From positions 35,491,851-35,555,850 of the forward strand of contig NC_079877.1 in assembly GCF_029227915.1 (NCBI RefSeq): a DNA stretch of 64,000 nucleotides, in the 5' to 3' direction. Position numbers and translations under genes: made by a program. This document shows, piece by piece, positions 35,300 to 48,091 of the stretch. The first letter of the stretch is position 1. Each line of letters opens with the position of its first letter. The notes below the pieces were generated by a model. It made no database searches, had not been told where the DNA came from, and saw only the letters and a program-made list of their open reading frames with translations. This stretch comes from Hydractinia symbiolongicarpus. Its lineage: Eukaryota > Cnidaria > Hydrozoa > Anthoathecata > Hydractiniidae.

Positions 35300-38200
35300 A
35301 GTGGTGAAAAAATAATTTAAAAAATCGTTCGGAAAATGAGTTTACTCCCTGGGTACTTTCTTTGTATACTTTTGACTATACGGGCCGAGTCCGGGGTTTA
35401 CGGGAAATGGCGGGTTTTCGTTAGCCGGCGATTAAACTTCTTTTATTCAGCGTCTCATCAAAAATGAAAACATTTTTAAAAACTACAAGTCTCAGGCGTT
35501 GTAGTGGTGAAAAAATAATTTAAAAAATCGTTCGGAAAATGAGTTTACTCCCTGGGTACTTTCTTTGTATACTTTTGACTATACGGACCGAGTCCGGGGT
35601 TAACGGGAACTGGTGGGTTTTCGTTTGCCGGCGATTAAACTTCTTTTATTCAGCGTCTCATCAAAAATGAAAACATTTTTAGAAACTATAAGTCTCATGG
35701 GCTTTAGTGGTGAACTAATAATTTAAAAAATCGTTCGGGAAATGAGTTAACACTCCGGGTACTTTCTTTGTATACTTTTGACTATACGGGCCGAGTCCGG
35801 GATTTACGGGAAATCGCAGGTTTTCGTTTGCCGGCGATTAAACTTCTTTTATTCAGCGTTTCATCAAAAATGAAAACATTTTTGAAAGCTACAAGTCTCA
35901 TGCGTTTTAGTGGTGAAAAGATAATTTAAAAAATCGTTTTGGAAATGAGTTTACTCACAGGGTACTTTCTTTGTATACATTCGAGTATACGGGCCAAGCC
36001 TGGGATTTACGGGAAATCGCGGGTTTTCTTTTGCCGGCGATTAAACCACTTTCATTAAGCGTCTCATCAAAAATGAAAACATTTCTGAAAACTACAAGTC
36101 TCATGCGTTTTAGTGGTGAAATAATAATTAAAAAAATCGTTCGGGAAATGAGTTTACTCACAGGGTACTTTCTTTGTATACATTCGACTATACGGGCCAA
36201 GCCCGGGATTTACGGGAAATCGCGGGTTTTCGTTTGCCAGCGATTAAACTTCTTTCATTAAGCGTCTCATCAAAAATGAAAACATTTTTGAAAACTACAA
36301 GTCTCATGCGGTTTAGTGGTGAAAAAAAAATTTAAAAAATCGTTCGGGAAATGAGTTTACTGCCTGGGTACTTTCTTTGTATACATTCGACTATACGGGC
36401 CAAGCCCGGGATTTACGGGAAATCAGGGGATTTCGTTTGCCGGCGATTAAACCTCTTTCATTAAGCGTCTCATCAAAAATGAAAACATTTTTGAAAACTA
36501 CAAGTCTCATGCGTTGTAGTGGTGAAAAAATAATTTAAAAAATCGTTCGGAAAATAAGTTTACTCCCTTGGTACTTTCTTTGTATACTTTTGACTATACG
36601 GGCCGAGTCCGGCGTTTACGGGAAATGGCGGGTTTTCGTTTGACGGCGATTAATCTTCTTTTATTCAGCGTCTCATCAAAAATGATAACATTTCTGAAAA
36701 CTACAAGTCTCCTGCGTTTTAGTGGTGAAAAGATAATTTAAAAAATCGTTTTGGAAATGAGTTTACTCACAGGGTACTTTCTTTGTATACATTCGACTAT
36801 ACAGGCCAAGCCCGGGATTTTTGCGGGAACTCGCGGGTTTTCGTTTGCCAGCGATTAAACCACTTTCATTAAGCGTCTCATCAAAAATGAAAACATTTTT
36901 GAAAACTACAAGTCACATGCGTTTTAGTGGTGAAGAAAAAATTTAAAAAATCGTTCAGGAAATGAGTTTACTCCCTGGTTACTTTCTTTGTATACATTCG
37001 ACTATACGAGCCAAGCCCCGGATTTACGGTAAATCGCGGGATTTCGTTTGCCGGCGATTAAACCTCTTTCATTAAGCGTCTCATCAAAAATGAAAACATT
37101 TTTGAAAACTACAAGTCTCATGCGTTTTAGTGGTGAAAAAATAATTTAAGAAATCGTTCGGAAAATGAGTTTACTCCCTGGGTACTTTTGTTTGTATACT
37201 TTTGACTATACGGACCGAGTCCGGGGTTAACGGGAAATGGTGGGTTTTCGTTTGCCGGCGATTAAACTTCTTTTATTCAGCGTCTCATCAAAAATGAAAA
37301 CATTTTTAGAAACTATAAGTCTGATGGGCTTTAGTGGTGAACTAATAATTTAAAAAATCGTTCGGGAAATGAGTTAACACCCCGGGTACTTTCTTTGTAT
37401 ACTTTTGACTATACGGGCCGAGTCCGGGATTTACGGGAAATCGCAGGTTTTCGTTTGCCGGCGATTAAACTTCTTTTATTCAGCGTTTCATCAAAAATGA
37501 AAACATTTTTGAAAACTACAAGTCTCATGCGTTTTAGTGGTGAAAAGATAATTTAAAAAATCGTTTTGGAAATGAGTTTACTCACAGGGTACTTTCTTTG
37601 TATACATTCGACTATACGGGCCAAGCCTGGGATTTACGGGAAATCGCGGGTTTTCGTTTGCCGGCGATTAAACCACTTTCATTAAGCGTTTCATCAAAAA
37701 TGAAAACATTTTTGAAAACTACAAGTCTCATGCGTTTTAGTGGTGAAAAAATAATTTAAAAAATCGTTCGGAAAATGAGTTTACTCCCTGGGTACTTTCT
37801 TTGTATACTTTTGACTATACGGGCCGAGTCCGGGGTTTACGGGAAATGGCGGGTTTTCGTTAGCCGGCGATTAAACTTCTTTTATTCAGCGTCTCATCAA
37901 AAATGAAAACATTTTTAAAAACTACAAGTCTCAGGCGTTGTAGTGGTGAAAAAATAATTTAAAAAATCGTTCGGAAAATGAGTTTACTCCCTGGGTACTT
38001 TCTTTGTATACTTTTGACTATACGGACCGAGTCCGGGGTTAACGGGAACTGGTGGGTTTTCGTTTGCCGGCGATTAAACTTCTTTTATTCAGCGTCTCAT
38101 CAAAAATGAAAACATTTTTAGAAACTATAAGTCTCATGGGCTTTAGTGGTGAACTAATAATTTAAAAAATCGTTCGGGAAATGAGTTAACACTCCGGGTA

Positions 38201-40177
38201 CTTTCTTTGTATACTTTTGACTATACGGGCCGAGTCCGGGATTTACGGGAAATCGCAGGTTTTCGTTTGCCGGCGATTAAACTTCTTTTATTCAGCGTTT
38301 CATCAAAAATGAAAACATTTTTGAAAGCTACAAGTCTCATGCGTTTTAGTGGTGAAAAGATAATTTAAAAAATCGTTTTGGAAATGAGTTTACTCACAGG
38401 GTACTTTCTTTGTATACATTCGAGTATACGGGCCAAGCCTGGGATTTACGGGAAATCGCGGGTTTTCTTTTGCCGGCGATTAAACCACTTTCATTAAGCG
38501 TCTCATCAAAAATGAAAACATTTCTGAAAACTACAAGTCTCATGCGTTTTAGTGGTGAAAAAATAATTAAAAAAATCGTTCGGGAAATGAGTTTACTCAC
38601 AGGGTACTTTCTTTGTATACATTCGACTATACGGGCCAAGCCCGGGATTTACGGGAAATCGCGGGTTTTCGTTTGCCAGCGATTAAACTTCTTTCATTAA
38701 GCGTCTCATCAAAAATGAAAACATTTTTGAAAACTACAAGTCTCATGCGTTTTAGTGGTGAAAAAAAAATTTAAAAAATCGTTCGGGAAATGAGTTTACT
38801 GCCTGGGTACTTTCTTTGTATACATTCGACTATACGGGCCAAGCCCGGGATTTACGGGAAATCAGGGGATTTCGTTTGCCGGCGATTAAACCTCTTTCAT
38901 TAAGCGTCTCATCAAAAATGAAAACATTTTTGAAAACTACAAGTCTCATGCGTTGTAGTGGTGAAAAAATAATTTAAAAAATCGTTCGGAAAATAAGTTT
39001 ACTCCCTTGGTACTTTCTTTGTATACTTTTGACTATACGGGCCTAGTCCGGCGTTTACGGGAAATGGCGGGTTTTCGTTTGACGGCGATTAAACTTCTTT
39101 TATTCAGCGTCTCATCAAAAATGATAACATTTCTGAAAACTACAAGTCTCCTGCGTTTTAGTGGTGAAAAGATAATTTAAAAAATCGTTTTGGAAATGAG
39201 TTTACTCACAGGGTACTTTCTTTGTATACATTCGACTATACAGGCCAAGCCCGGGATTTTTGCGGGAAATCGCGGGTTTTCGTTTGCCAGCGATTAAACC
39301 ACTTTCATTAAGCGTCTCATCAAAAATGAAAACATTTTTGAAAACTACAAGTCACATGCGTTTTAGTGGTGAAGAAAAAATTTAAAAAATCGTTCGGGAA
39401 ATGAGTTTACTCCCTGGTTACTTTCTTTGTATACATTCGACTATACGAGCCAAGCCCCGGATTTACGGTAAATCGCGGGATTTCGTTTGCCGGCGATTAA
39501 ACCTCTTTCATTAAGCGTCTCATCAAAAATGAAAACATTTTTGAAAACTACAAGTCTCATGCGTTTTAGTGGTGAAAAAATAATTTAAGAAATCGTTCGG
39601 AAAATGAGTTTACTCCCTGGGTACTTTTGTTTGTATACTTTTGACTATACGGACCGAGTCCGGGGTTAACGGGAAATGGTGGGTTTTCGTTTGCCGGCGA
39701 TTAAACTTCTTTTATTCAGCGTCTCATCAAAAATGAAAACATTTTTAGAAACTATAAGTCTGATGGGCTTTAGTGGTGAACTAATAATTTAAAAAATCGT
39801 TCGGGAAATGAGTTAACACCCCGGGTACTTTCTTTGTATACTTTTGACTATACGGGCCGAGTCCGGGATTTACGGGAAATCGCAGGTTTTCGTTTGCCGG
39901 CGATTAAACTTCTTTTATTCAGCGTTTCATCAAAAATGAAAACATTTTTGAAAACTACAAGTCTCATGCGTTTTAGTGGTGAAAAGATAATTTAAAAAAT
40001 CGTTTTGGAAATGAGTTTACTCACAGGGTACTTTCTTTGTATACATTCGACTATACGGCCAAGCCTGGGATTTACGGGAAATCGCGGGTTTTCGTTTGCC
40101 GGCGATTAAACCACTTTCATTAAGCGTTTCATCAAAAATGAAAACATTTTTGAAAACTACAAGTCTCATGCGTTTTA
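35300..40177 (+). repeat. 12-monomer tandem duplication (2439 bp)
   Basis: 35300-37738 matches 37739-40177. Rare shared variants are TTCGTTAGCCGG, TTCGAGTATACGGG, TTGAAAGCTACAAG, TACTTTTGTTTG and CTGATGGGC. Differences noted include GGTGAAATAATAATT at 36115 against GGTGAAAAAATAATT, TTAATCTTC against TTAAACTTC, CCGAGTCCGGCG against CCTAGTCCGGCG, and TTCAGGAAATG against TTCGGGAAATG. Confidence 0.88.
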
Positions 40178-43100
40178 GTTGTGAAAAGATAATTTAAAAA
40201 ATCGTTTTGGAAATGAGTTTACTCACAGGGTACTTTCTTTGTATACATTCGACTATACGGGCAAAGCCTGGGATTTACGGGAAATCGCGGGTTTTCGTTT
40301 GCCGGCGATTAAACCACTTTCATTAAGCGTCTCATCAAAAATGAAAACATTTCTGAAAACTACAAGTCTCATGCGTTTTAGTGGTGAAAAAATAATTAAA
40401 AAAATCGTTCGGGAAATGAGTTTACTCACAGGGTACTTTCTTTGTATACATTCGACTATACGGGCCAAGCCCGGGATTTACGGGAAATCGCGGGTTTTCG
40501 TTTGCCAGCGATTAAACTTCTTTCATTAAGCGTCTCATCAAAAATGAAAACATTTTTAAAAACTACAAGTCTCAGGCGTTGTAGTGGTGAAAAAATAATT
40601 TAAAAAATCGTTCGGAAAATGAGTTTACTCCCTGGGTACTTTCTTTGTATACTTTTGACTATACGGACCGAGTCCGGGGTTAACGGGAAATGGTGGTTTT
40701 TCGTTTGCCGGCGATTAAACTTCTTTTATTCAGCGTCTCATCAAAAATGAAAACATTTTTAAAAACTACAAGTCTCAGGCGTTGTAGTGGTGAACTAATA
40801 ATTTAAAAAATCGTTCGGGAAATGAGTTAACACCCCGGGTACTTTCTTTGTATACTTTTGACTATACGGGCCGAGTCCGGGATTTACGGGAAATCGCAGG
40901 TTTTCGTTTGCCGGCGATTAAACTTCTTTTATTCAGCGTTTCATCAAAAATGAAAACATTTTTGAAAACTACAAGTCTCATGCGTTTTAGTGGTGAAAAG
41001 ATAATTTAAAAAATCGTTTTGGAAATGAGTTTACTCACAGGGTACTTTCTTTGTATACATTCGACTATACGGGCCAAGCCTGGGATTTACGGGAAATCGC
41101 GGGTTTTCGTTTGCCGGCCATTAAACCACTTTCATTAAGGGTCTCATCAAAAATGAAAACATTTCTGAAAACTACAAGTCTCATGCGTTTTAGTGGTGAA
41201 AAAATAATTAAAAAAATCGTTCGGGAAATGAGTTTACTCACAGGGTACTTTCTTTGTATACATTCGACTATACGGGCCAAGCCCGGGATTTACGGGAAAT
41301 CGCGGGTTTTCGTTTGCCAGCGATTAAACTTCTTTCATTAAGCGTCTCATCAAAAATGAAAACATTTTTAAAAACTACAAGTCTCATGCGTTTTAGTGGT
41401 GAAAAAAAAATTTAAAAAATCGTTCGGGAAAAGAGTTTACTGCCTGGGTACTTTCTTTGTATACATTCGACTATACGGGCCAAGCCCGGGATTTACGGGA
41501 AATCAGGGGATTTCGTTTGCCGGCGATTAAACCTCTTTCATTAAGCGTCTCATCAAAAATGAAAACATTTTTGAAAACTACAAGTCTCATGCGTTGTAGT
41601 GGTGAAAAAATAATTTAAAAAATCGTTCGGAAAATAAGTTTACTCCCTGGGTACTTTCTTTGTATACTTTTGACTATACGGGCCGAGTCCGGCGTTTACG
41701 GGAAATGGCGGGTTTTCGTTTGACGGCGATTAAACTTCTTTTATTCAGCGTCTCATCAAAGATGATAACATTTCTGAAAACTACAAGTCTTCTGCGTTTT
41801 AGTGGTGAAAAGATAATTTAAAAAATCGTTTTGGAAATGAGTTTACTCACAGGGTACTTTCTTTGTATACATTCGACTATACAGGCCAAGCCCGGGATTT
41901 TTGCGGGAAATCGCGGGTTTTCGTTTGCCAGCGATTAAACCACTTTCATTAAGCGTCTCATCAAAAATAAAAACATTTTTGAAAACTACAAGTCACATGC
42001 GTTTTAGTGGTGAAGAAAAAATTTAAAAAATCGTTCGGGAAATGAGTTTACTCCCTGGTTACTTTCTTTGTATACATTCGACTATACGGGCCAAGCCCCG
42101 GATTTACGGTAAATCGCGGGATTTCGTTTGCCGGCGATTAAACCTCTTTCATTAAGCGTCTCATCAAAAATGAAAACATTTTTGAAAACTACAAGTCTCA
42201 TGCGTTTTAGTGGTGAAAAAATAATTTAAGAAATCGTTCGGAAAATGAGTTTACTCCCTGGGTACTTTCTTTGTATACTTTTGACTATACGGGCTGAGTC
42301 CGGGGTTTACGGGAAATGGCGGGTTTTCGTTTGCCGGCGATTAAACTTCTTTTATTCAGCGTCTCATCAAAAATGAAAACATTTTTAAAAACTACAAGTC
42401 TCAGGCGTTGTAGTGGTGAAAAAATGATTTAAAAAATCGTTCGGAAAATGAGTTTACTCCCTGGGTACTTTCTTTGTATACTTTTGACTACACGGACCGA
42501 GTCCGGGGTTAACGGGAAATGGTGGGTTTTCGTTTGCCGGCGATTAAACTTCTTTTATTCAGCGTCTCATCAAAAATGAAAACATTTTTAGAAACTATAA
42601 GTCTCATGGGCTTTAGTGGTGAACTAATAATTTAAAAAATCGTTCGGGAAATGAGTTAACACCCTGGGTACTTTCTTTGTATACATTCGACTATACGGGC
42701 CAAGCCCGGGATTTACGGGAAATCAGGGGATTTCGTTTGCCGGCGATTAAACCTCTTTCATTAAGCGTCTCATCAAAAATGAAAACATTTTTGAAAACTA
42801 CAAGTCTCATGCGTTGTAGTGGTGAAAAAATAATTTAAAAAATCGTTCGGAAAATAAGTTTACTCCCTTGGTACTTTCTTTGTATACTTTTGACTATACG
42901 GGCCGAGTCCGGCGTTTACGGGAAATGGCGGGTTTTCGTTTGACGGCGATTAAACTTCTTTTATTCAGCGTCTCATCAAAAATGATAACATTTCTGAAAA
43001 CTACAAGTCTCCTGCGTTTTAGTGGTGAAAAGATAATTTAAAAAATCGTTTTGGAAATGAGTTTACTCACAGGGTACTTTCTTTGTATACATTCGACTAT

Positions 43101-46100
43101 ACAGGCCAAGCCCGGGATTTTTGCGGGAAATCGCGGGTTTTCGTTTGCCAGCGATTAAACCACTTTCATTAAGCGTCTCATCAAAAATGAAAACATTTTT
43201 GAAAACTACAAGTCACATGCGTTTTAGTGGTGAAGAAAAAATTTAAAAAATCGTTCAGGAAATGAGTTTACTCCCTGGTTACTTTCTTTGTATACATTCG
43301 ACTATACGAGCCAAGCCCCGGATTTACGGTAAATCGCGGGATTTCGTTTGCCGGCGATTAAACCTCTTTCATTAAGCGTCTCATCAAAAATGAAAACATT
43401 TTTGAAAACTACAAGTCTCATGCGTTTTAGTGGTGAAAAAATAATTTAAGAAATCGTTCGGAAAATGAGTTTACTCCCTGGGTACTTTTGTTTGTATACT
43501 TTTGACTATACGGACCGAGTCCGGGGTTAACGGGAAATGGTGGGTTTTCGTTTGCCGGCGATTAAACTTCTTTTATTCAGCGTCTCATCAAAAATGAAAA
43601 CATTTTTAGAAACTATAAGTCTGATGGGCTTTAGTGGTGAACTAATAATTTAAAAAATCGTTCGGGAAATGAGTTAACACCCCGGGTACTTTCTTTGTAT
43701 ACTTTTGACTATACGGGCCGAGTCCGGGATTTACGGGAAATCGCAGGTTTTCGTTTGCCGGCGATTAAACTTCTTTTATTCAGCGTTTCATCAAAAATGA
43801 AAACATTTTTGAAAACTACAAGTCTCATGCGTTTTAGTGGTGAAAAGATAATTTAAAAAATCGTTTTGGAAATGAGTTTACTCACAGGGTACTTTCTTTG
43901 TATACATTCGACTATACGGGCCAAGCCTGGGATTTACGGGAAATCGCGGGTTTTCGTTTGCCGGCGATTAAACCACTTTCATTAAGCGTTTCATCAAAAA
44001 TGAAAACATTTTTGAAAACTACAAGTCTCATGCGTTTTAGTGGTGAAAAAATAATTTAAAAAATCGTTCGGAAAATGAGTTTACTCCCTGGGTACTTTCT
44101 TTGTATACTTTTGACTATACGGGCCGAGTCCGGGGTTTACGGGAAATGGCGGGTTTTCGTTAGCCGGCGATTAAACTTCTTTTATTCAGCGTCTCATCAA
44201 AAATGAAAACATTTTTAAAAACTACAAGTCTCAGGCGTTGTAGTGGTGAAAAAATAATTTAAAAAATCGTTCGGAAAATGAGTTTACTCCCTGGGTACTT
44301 TCTTTGTATACTTTTGACTATACGGACCGAGTCCGGGGTTAACGGGAACTGGTGGGTTTTCGTTTGCCGGCGATTAAACTTCTTTTATTCAGCGTCTCAT
44401 CAAAAATGAAAACATTTTTAGAAACTATAAGTCTCATGGGCTTTAGTGGTGAACTAATAATTTAAAAAATCGTTCGGGAAATGAGTTAACACTCCGGGTA
44501 CTTTCTTTGTATACTTTTGACTATACGGGCCGAGTCCGGGATTTACGGGAAATCGCAGGTTTTCGTTTGCCGGCAATTAAACTTCTTTTATTCAGCGTTT
44601 CATCAAAAATGAAAACATTTTTGAAAGCTACAAGTCTCATGCGTTTTAGTGGTGAAAAGATAATTTAAAAAATCGTTTTGGAAATGAGTTTACTCACAGG
44701 GTACTTTCTTTGTATACATTCGAGTATACGGGCCAAGCCTGGGATTTACGGGAAATCGCGGGTTTTCTTTTGCCGGCGATTAAACCACTTTCATTAAGCG
44801 TCTCATCAAAAATGAAAACATTTCTGAAAACTACAAGTCTCATGCGTTTTAGTGGTGAAAAAATAATTAAAAAAATCGTTCGGGAAATGAGTTTACTCAC
44901 AGGGTACTTTCTTTGTATACATTCGACTATACGGGCCAAGCCCGGGATTTACGGGAAATCGCGGGTTTTCGTTTGCCAGCGATTAAACTTCTTTCATTAA
45001 GCGTCTCATCAAAAATGAAAACATTTTTGAAAACTACAAGTCTCATGCGTTTTAGTGGTGAAAAAAAATTTTAAAAAATCGTTCGGGAAATGAGTTTACT
45101 GCCTGGGTACTTTCTTTGTATACATTCGACTATACGGGCCAAGCCCGGGATTTACGGGAAATCAGGGGATTTCGTTTGCCGGCGATTAAACCTCTTTCAT
45201 TAAGCGTCTCATCAAAAATGAAAACATTTTTGAAAACTACAAGTCTCATGCGTTGTAGTGGTGAAAAAATAATTTAAAAAATCGTTCGGAAAATAAGTTT
45301 ACTCCCTTGGTACTTTCTTTGTATACTTTTGACTATACGGGCCTAGTCCGGCGTTTACGGGAAATGGCGGGTTTTCGTTTGACGGCGATTAAACTTCTTT
45401 TATTCAGCGTCTCATCAAAAATGATAACATTTCTGAAAACTACAAGTCTCCTGCGTTTTAGTGGTGAAAAGATAATTTAAAAAATCGTTTTGGAAATGAG
45501 TTTACTCACAGGGTACTTTCTTTGTATACATTCGACTATACAGGCCAAGCCCGGGATTTTTGCGGGAAATCGCGGGTTTTCGTTTGCCAGCGATTAAACC
45601 ACTTTCATTAAGCGTCTCATCAAAAATGAAAACATTTTTGAAAACTACAAGTCACATGCGTTTTAGTGGTGAAGAAAAAATTTAAAAAATCGTTCGGGAA
45701 ATGAGTTTACTCCCTGGTTACTTTCTTTGTATACATTCGACTATACGAGCCAAGCCCCGGATTTACGGTAAATCGCGGGATTTCGTTTGCCGGCGATTAA
45801 ACCTCTTTCATTAAGCGTCTCATCAAAAATGAAAACATTTTTGAAAACTACAAGTCTCATGCGTTTTAGTGGTGAAAAAATAATTTAAGAAATCGTTCGG
45901 AAAATGAGTTTACTCCCTGGGTACTTTTGTTTGTATACTTTTGACTATACGGACCGAGTCCGGGGTTAACGGGAAATGGTGGGTTTTCGTTTGCCGGCGA
46001 TTAAACTTCTTTTATTCAGCGTCTCATCAAAAATGAAAACATTTTTAGAAACTATAAGTCTGATGGGCTTTAGTGGTGAACTAATAATATAAAAAATCGT

Positions 46101-48091
46101 TCGGGAAATGAGTTAACACCCCGGGTACTTTCTTTGTATACTTTTGACTATACGGGCCGAGTCCGGGATTTACGGGAAATCGCAGGTTTTCGTTTGCCGG
46201 CGATTAAACTTCTTTTATTCAGCGTTTCATCAAAAATGAAAACATTTTTGAAAACTACAAGTCTCATGCGTTTTAGTGGTGAAAAGATAATTTAAAAAAT
46301 CGTTTTGGAAATGAGTTTACTCACAGGGTACTTTCTTTGTATACATTCGACTATACGGGCCAAGCCTGGGATTTACGGGAAATCGCGGGTTTTCGTTTGC
46401 CGGCGATTAAACCACTTTCATTAAGCGTTTCATCAAAAATGAAAACATTTTTGAAAACTACAAGTCTCATGCGTTTTAGTTGTGAAAAGATAATTTAAAA
46501 AATCGTTTTGGAAATGAGTTTACTCACAGGGTACTTTCTTTGTATACATTCGACTATACGGGCCAAGCCTGGGATTTACGGGAAATCGCGGGTTTTCGTT
46601 TGCCGGCGATTAAACCACTTTCATTAAGCGTCTCATCAAAAATGAAAACATTTCTGAAAACTACAAGTCTCATGCGTTTTAGTGGTGAAAAAATAATTAA
46701 AAAAATCGTTCGGGAAATGAGTTTACTCACAGGGTACTTTCTTTGTATACAATCGACTATACGGGCCAAGCCCGGGATTTACGGGAAATCGCGGGTTTTC
46801 GTTTGCCAGCGATTAAACTTCTTTCATTAAGCGTCTCATCAAAAATGAAAACATTTTTAAAAACTACAAGTCTCAGGCGTTGTAGTGGTGAAAAAATAAT
46901 TTAAAAAATCGTTCGGAAAATGTGTTTACTCCCTGGGTACTTTCTTTGTATACTTTTGACTATACGGACCGAGTCCGGGGTTAACGGGAAATGGTGGGTT
47001 TTCGTTTGCCGGCGATTAAACTTCTTTTATTCAGCGTCTCATCAAAAATGAAAACATTTTTAAAAACTACAAGTCTCAGGCGTTGTAGTGGTGAACTAAT
47101 AATTTAAAAAATCGTTCGGGAAATGAGTTAACACCCCGGGTACTTTCTTTGTATACTTTTGACTATACGGGCCGAGTCCGGGATTTACGGGAAATCGCAG
47201 GTTTTCGTTTGCCGGCGATTAAACTTCTTTTATTCAGCGTTTCATCAAAAATGAAAACATTTTTGAAAACTACAAGTCTCATGCGTTTTAGTGGTGAAAA
47301 GATAATTTAAAAAATCGTTTTGGAAATGAGTTTACTCACAGGGTACTTTCTTTGTATACATTCGACTATACGGGCCAAGCCTGGGATTTACGGGAAATCG
47401 CGGGTTTTCGTTTGCCGGCGATTAAACCACTTTCATTAAGCGTCTCATCAAAAATGAAAACATTTCTGAAAACTACAAGTCTCATGCGTTTTAGTGGTGA
47501 AAAAATAATTAAAAAAATCGTTCGGGAAATGAGTTTACTCACAGGGTACTTTCTTTGTATACATTCGACTATACGGGCCAAGCCCGGGATTTACGGGAAA
47601 TCGCGGGTTTTCGTTTGCCAGCGATTAAACTTCTTTCATTAAGCGTCTCATCAAAAATGAAAACATTTTTAAAAACTACAAGTCTCATGCGTTTTAGTGG
47701 TGAAAAAAAAATTTAAAAAATCGTTCGGGAAAAGAGTTTACTGCCTGGGTACTTTCTTTGTATACATTCGACTATACGGGCCAAGCCCGGGATTTACGGG
47801 AAATCAGGGGATTTCGTTTGCCGGCGATTAAACCTCTTTCATTAAGCGTCTCATCAAAAATGAAAACATTTTTGAAAACTACAAGTCTCATGCGTTGTAG
47901 TGGTGAAAAAATAATTTAAAAAATCGTTCGGAAAATAAGTTTACTCCCTGGGTACTTTCTTTGTATACTTTTGACTATACGGGTCGAGTCCGGCGTTTAC
48001 GGGAAATGGCGGGTTTTCGTTTGACGGCGATTAAACTTCTTTTATTCAGCGTCTCATCAAAGATGATAACATTTCTGAAAACTACAAGTCT
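36363..48091 (+). repeat. 31-monomer duplication (offset 6300 bp)
   Basis: 36363-41790 matches 42663-48091, about 5.43 kb per arm. The offset rises to 6301 after about 40050, where the left arm lost one G in TATACGGCC. I noted about a dozen differences, for example TCGACTATACGGGTCG near 47980 and AATGTGTTTAC near 46920 in the right arm only. Both arms carry the 12-monomer duplication junction near 37.74 and 44.04 kb, so that event is older. Confidence 0.9.

Larger units (their letters stand above)
24190..35928 (+). repeat. 1.2-kb block flanking domain III, offset 10558
   Basis: About 24190-25370 matches about 34748-35928 (52 units plus 2 bp). In order the shared monomers are the TTTAATTAAGCG class A unit, a second class A unit, class F, class B, class C and class D. 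Differences include CCGGTGTTAAC against CCGGGGTTAAC and ACACCCCGGG against ACACTCCGGG. Domain III therefore looks like an expansion bracketed by two copies of its edge. Confidence 0.75.

Noticed and set aside
35955-36200. Minus-strand reading frame of 81 codons and similar 65-72-codon frames
   Set aside because: These are the reverse-strand shadow of the same monomers. They overlap the plus-strand frames of the same unit and vary with each indel. Nothing supports translation.
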